A stretch of DNA of 7,896 nucleotides, taken from the NCBI GenBank assembly GCA_023451395.1, contig JAEXZL010000115.1:1-7896 (forward strand). The letters run 5' to 3'. Positions 6,641 to 7,896 of this stretch are shown one piece after another (the first letter of the stretch is position 1; each line of letters opens with the position of its first letter). Source of the DNA: Bacillota bacterium. Lineage in GTDB: Bacteria > Bacillota > Clostridia > Clostridiales > Clostridiaceae. The position numbers were made by a program, and so were the translations under genes. Below the pieces are notes generated by a model. It ran no database searches. It was given only the letters and a program-made list of their open reading frames with translations, and was not told where the DNA came from.

Positions 6641-6651
6641 TTTCAATTGTT

Positions 6652-6753
6652 TTAAATATAATAATTTATGATTAAGAAAAATATGCCATAACATAGGAGC
6701 ATTATCCCTATGAAAAAGGCCAGCAGTTTTTTTAGCATATCAGCTTTATTCAT
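6652..6753 (-). CDS. 33-residue single-helix membrane protein, coupled to the HAAS gene
   Basis: A short gene starting at ATG 6753, one base after the stop codon of the HAAS gene, with AAAGGAG (6770-6764) and AAGGA as ribosome sites inside the end of that gene. The product starts MNKADMLKKLLAFFIG and continues as one uninterrupted hydrophobic helix (about 10-29) ending in NYYI. The positive Lys8 and Lys9 before the helix predict a cytoplasmic N-terminus. It stops 19 bases before the bidirectional terminator, so it fills the 3' end of the operon exactly. I do not recognise it. The tight coupling suggests a partner of the HAAS protein, but this is inference. A chance frame is possible, though the ribosome site, spacing and topology argue for a real gene. 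Confidence 0.6.
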   Translation of the reverse strand: MNKADMLKKLLAFFIGIMLLCYGIFFLIINYYI

Positions 6754-6754
6754 A

Positions 6755-7396
6755 TTATTCCTTCTCCTTTGCACTTAAGGGTCCACCAATTTTTTTTGTA
6801 AGATTTTTAATTAAGCGGATATTAAATCTCAAGAACATCACTCCAAGTATCGCAATGACAAAGCCTAAGGCTATAGTCCCTAGCCCTCCAAAGATTAAAG
6901 CTGATTTGGGGTAGGAGCCTATAAAATTTATGTATTGTGGAGCTATAAGAGTGGCTAAAGCCAAAGCTATTCCAGCCATGGAAATGCCTAAAGCTGCTAT
7001 TAATAAAGATGATAATAGAAGTAATAGCGGTAATGATAAAATTAAAAATACTACAAAGGTTAGAAGCTTAAAAACTCCAGAAAAGAACTTTGAAAGGGAT
7101 GAGGTTACCGAGTTGAAGGATGGAAGTTCTAAGGTATCAATATCATTTTTGAAATTGTGGTAGCCCTCGTGGATAGTTTTCTTTTCCTCTTTTTTAGGAA
7201 TATGAGGTTCCTGCTTACAGCGCTGAGCTATTAAATAAGGATCTCCAAAGCTATTTATTAATTGAGCTTCGGTGATTCCAGCTTCTTGACCACTATTAAA
7301 TTTGTTATTATAGTCTTCTATTATACTGGCAACCCATTCTTCCGGATATTCTGAAAGGTTTGCTTCTAATATACTTAAAAAATCCGATTTTTTCAT
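6755..7396 (-). CDS. HAAS/DUF1700 domain membrane protein
   Basis: 213 residues. Residues 1-65 match the HAAS (DUF1700) pattern: a first helix MKKSDFLSILEANL, then EEWVASIIEDYNNKF, and the signature INSFGDPYLIAQ (47-58). A charged linker (62-90) leads to a membrane part with a very hydrophobic stretch at 110-152 (two helices) and another at 166-190; the tail is Lys-rich. In known genomes such genes usually follow a PadR-type regulator, with which HAAS proteins are thought to act in membrane-stress signalling; no PadR gene is present here. The start is supported by GAGGGGA seven bases upstream. Downstream it is coupled to a 33-residue membrane protein. Upstream, 25 bases away, ends an open frame that looks like a remnant of another membrane protein. 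Confidence 0.85.
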   Translation of the reverse strand: MKKSDFLSILEANLSEYPEEWVASIIEDYNNKFNSGQEAGITEAQLINSFGDPYLIAQRCKQEPHIPKKEEKKTIHEGYHNFKNDIDTLELPSFNSVTSSLSKFFSGVFKLLTFVVFLILSLPLLLLLSSLLIAALGISMAGIALALATLIAPQYINFIGSYPKSALIFGGLGTIALGFVIAILGVMFLRFNIRLIKNLTKKIGGPLSAKEKE

Positions 7397-7421
7397 CTTA
7401 TTGTCCCCTCACAAAGAAATA

Positions 7422-7625
7422 TTACATATTAATAGTATAATACTTTCTTATAAAATAACAGCTAAAGAGGGATAGAAAAGAGGAAATAGACAGAAGAAAT
7501 AAGTAAACTACCCCTGGTGTAACACTATAAGTAATACTAAGAAAAACAAAGGAAAGTATAGATATTACATATTTAGTTTTATATAATGCAGTTTTTATAA
7601 AAAGCAGTGATGAAAATTCGTGGTA
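7422..7625 (-). pseudogene. Possible C-terminal remnant of a membrane protein gene upstream of HAAS
   Basis: A minus-strand frame of 67 codons, open from just after a TAG at 7626-7628 to a TAA at 7422-7424, without any usual start codon except the last codon before the stop. It would encode two hydrophobic segments (about 18-33 and 36-58) bounded by basic residues: KTALYKTKYVISILSFVFLS, then a VTPGVVYLFLLS stretch, ending FIRKYY. It ends 25 bases before the HAAS start, an operon-like distance. I read it as the end of a gene cut off by the repeat-like sequence at about 7612-7665. Caution: the plus strand here is purine-rich, which by itself makes hydrophobic codons on the other strand, so the frame could be chance. 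No family is recognised. Confidence 0.35.
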
Positions 7626-7668
7626 CTATATACAAGTCGCTTACGGCAAGCGTCACCTGAGACAACAC
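7612..7668. repeat. Repeat-like element with a GC-richer hairpin
   Basis: A segment with a stem CGCTT/AAGCG (7638-7642 with 7648-7652) and base composition richer in G and C than the surrounding DNA. It reads as a 16-codon stub MKIRGTIYKSLTASVT on the plus strand with no ribosome site. From its look I suspect a dispersed intergenic element of clostridial genomes, but only one copy is in the window, so this is inference from memory of similar sequences. Confidence 0.3.
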
Positions 7669-7670
7669 GT

Positions 7671-7740
7671 TGAACTAAGAAGAAATAAGTAAGAACTAAT
7701 AGCTAAGAACTAAGAGTTAAGAGCTAATAGTTTAGAGATT
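7671..7740. repeat. Degenerate heptanucleotide tandem repeat, about ten units
   Basis: Reading in sevens from 7671, ten successive units resemble AGAACTA; from 7692 they read AGAACTA, ATAGCTA, AGAACTA, AGAGTTA, AGAGCTA, ATAGTTT, AGAGATT. A 14-base higher-order period is also seen (7691-7704, 7705-7718, 7719-7732). The array lies about 80 bases before the -35 box of the rRNA promoter and does not code. Confidence 0.8.
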
Positions 7741-7817
7741 TTGTAGCTCGTACGTACTCCCTTAGTTAAGTTAAAATTTGAGCTTCTTATTAAGGAAGAA
7801 AAGTTTTAAAAAATGTG

Positions 7818-7846
7818 TTGACAAAGAAAATGCTGCATGATAATAT
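7818..7846 (+). promoter_or_regulatory. rRNA operon promoter
   Basis: A perfect TTGACA (7818-7823), a 17-base spacer and TAATAT (7841-7846; a TATAAT overlaps at 7844-7849 but with a 20-base spacer). AT-rich tracts just upstream (AAGTTTTAAAAAATG, 7801-7815) resemble an UP element. With the boxA-like leader downstream, this is very likely the promoter of the rRNA operon that starts beyond the window. Confidence 0.88.
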
Positions 7847-7874
7847 AATCAAGCAGCTTACAGAAAAGCCGCAA

Positions 7875-7896
7875 TGGTCTTTGAAAATTGAACAGA
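7875..7896 (+). promoter_or_regulatory. boxA-like antitermination/processing leader of the 16S rRNA operon
   Basis: TGGTCTTTGAAAA (7875-7887) resembles the boxA antitermination element (consensus near TGCTCTTTGAAAA) that recruits NusB-NusE to rRNA transcripts. The sequence through ATTGAACAGA is the familiar clostridial leader upstream of 16S rRNA. It lies about 20-25 bases after the expected transcription start. The 16S gene itself is not in the window. Confidence 0.85.

Noticed and set aside
7434..7462. Minus-strand promoter for the HAAS gene (TATACT at 7439-7434)
   Set aside because: The -10 is fair but the best -35 candidate matches only three of six positions. It also lies inside the possible upstream remnant, so I could not support it.
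7832..7857. GCTGC/GCAGC inverted repeat across the rRNA -10 region
   Set aside because: It spans the promoter, so most of it is not transcribed, and five-base arms with a 16-base gap are likely chance; an operator cannot be supported from one copy.

Overview
The window looks like a chromosomal segment of a low-GC, spore-forming Firmicute, most likely Clostridium or a close relative. The evidence is the AT-rich sequence with AGA/ATA-rich codon use, strong GGAGG ribosome binding sites, a bofA gene (sigma-K checkpoint family), the large Gram-positive type of SRP RNA, and a clostridial-style rRNA leader at the right end. The order tRNA-Ser, SRP RNA, dnaX, ybaB/yaaK, recR, yaaL, bofA, rRNA operon matches, as I recall it, the neighbourhood of scr-dnaX-yaaK-recR-yaaL-bofA-rrnA in Bacillus subtilis, so the backbone is ancient and conserved.

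Left part (1-1790): the 3' two thirds of a tRNA-Ser(GGA) are followed after about 10 bases by the SRP RNA, with no room for a promoter between them. Next comes a lineage-specific insertion relative to the Bacillus order: a minus-strand gene for an exported YkuD-type L,D-transpeptidase with a long charged coiled-coil stalk. A 20-base hairpin sequence occurs on both sides of this gene (19 of 20 identical). Only the right-hand copy keeps a U-tract, which suggests the gene landed in the original SRP RNA terminator.

Centre (1801-5288): a plus-strand series of dnaX (clamp-loader subunit), ybaB (DNA-binding nucleoid protein), recR (recombination mediator), yaaL (DUF2508, unknown) and bofA (inhibitor of sigma-K processing). 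It closes with a strong intrinsic terminator. DnaX and RecR serve replication and repair; BofA acts in the mother cell during sporulation.

Right part (5289-7896): between bofA and the rRNA operon lies an accessory module. It holds a plus-strand eight-helix ABC-2-like membrane protein without an ATPase, and a convergent minus-strand HAAS/DUF1700 membrane protein translationally coupled to a 33-residue single-helix protein. The two sides share a 17-bp bidirectional terminator. Upstream of the HAAS gene is a 67-codon stop-free frame that looks like the broken end of another membrane protein, running into a repeat-like sequence and a block of about ten heptanucleotide repeats. The window ends with the promoter and boxA-like leader of an rRNA operon whose 16S gene begins outside it.

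I see no clear new multi-gene system. The most useful leads are the 33-residue protein, the repeat-flanked transpeptidase insertion, and the remodelled HAAS locus next to the rRNA operon.
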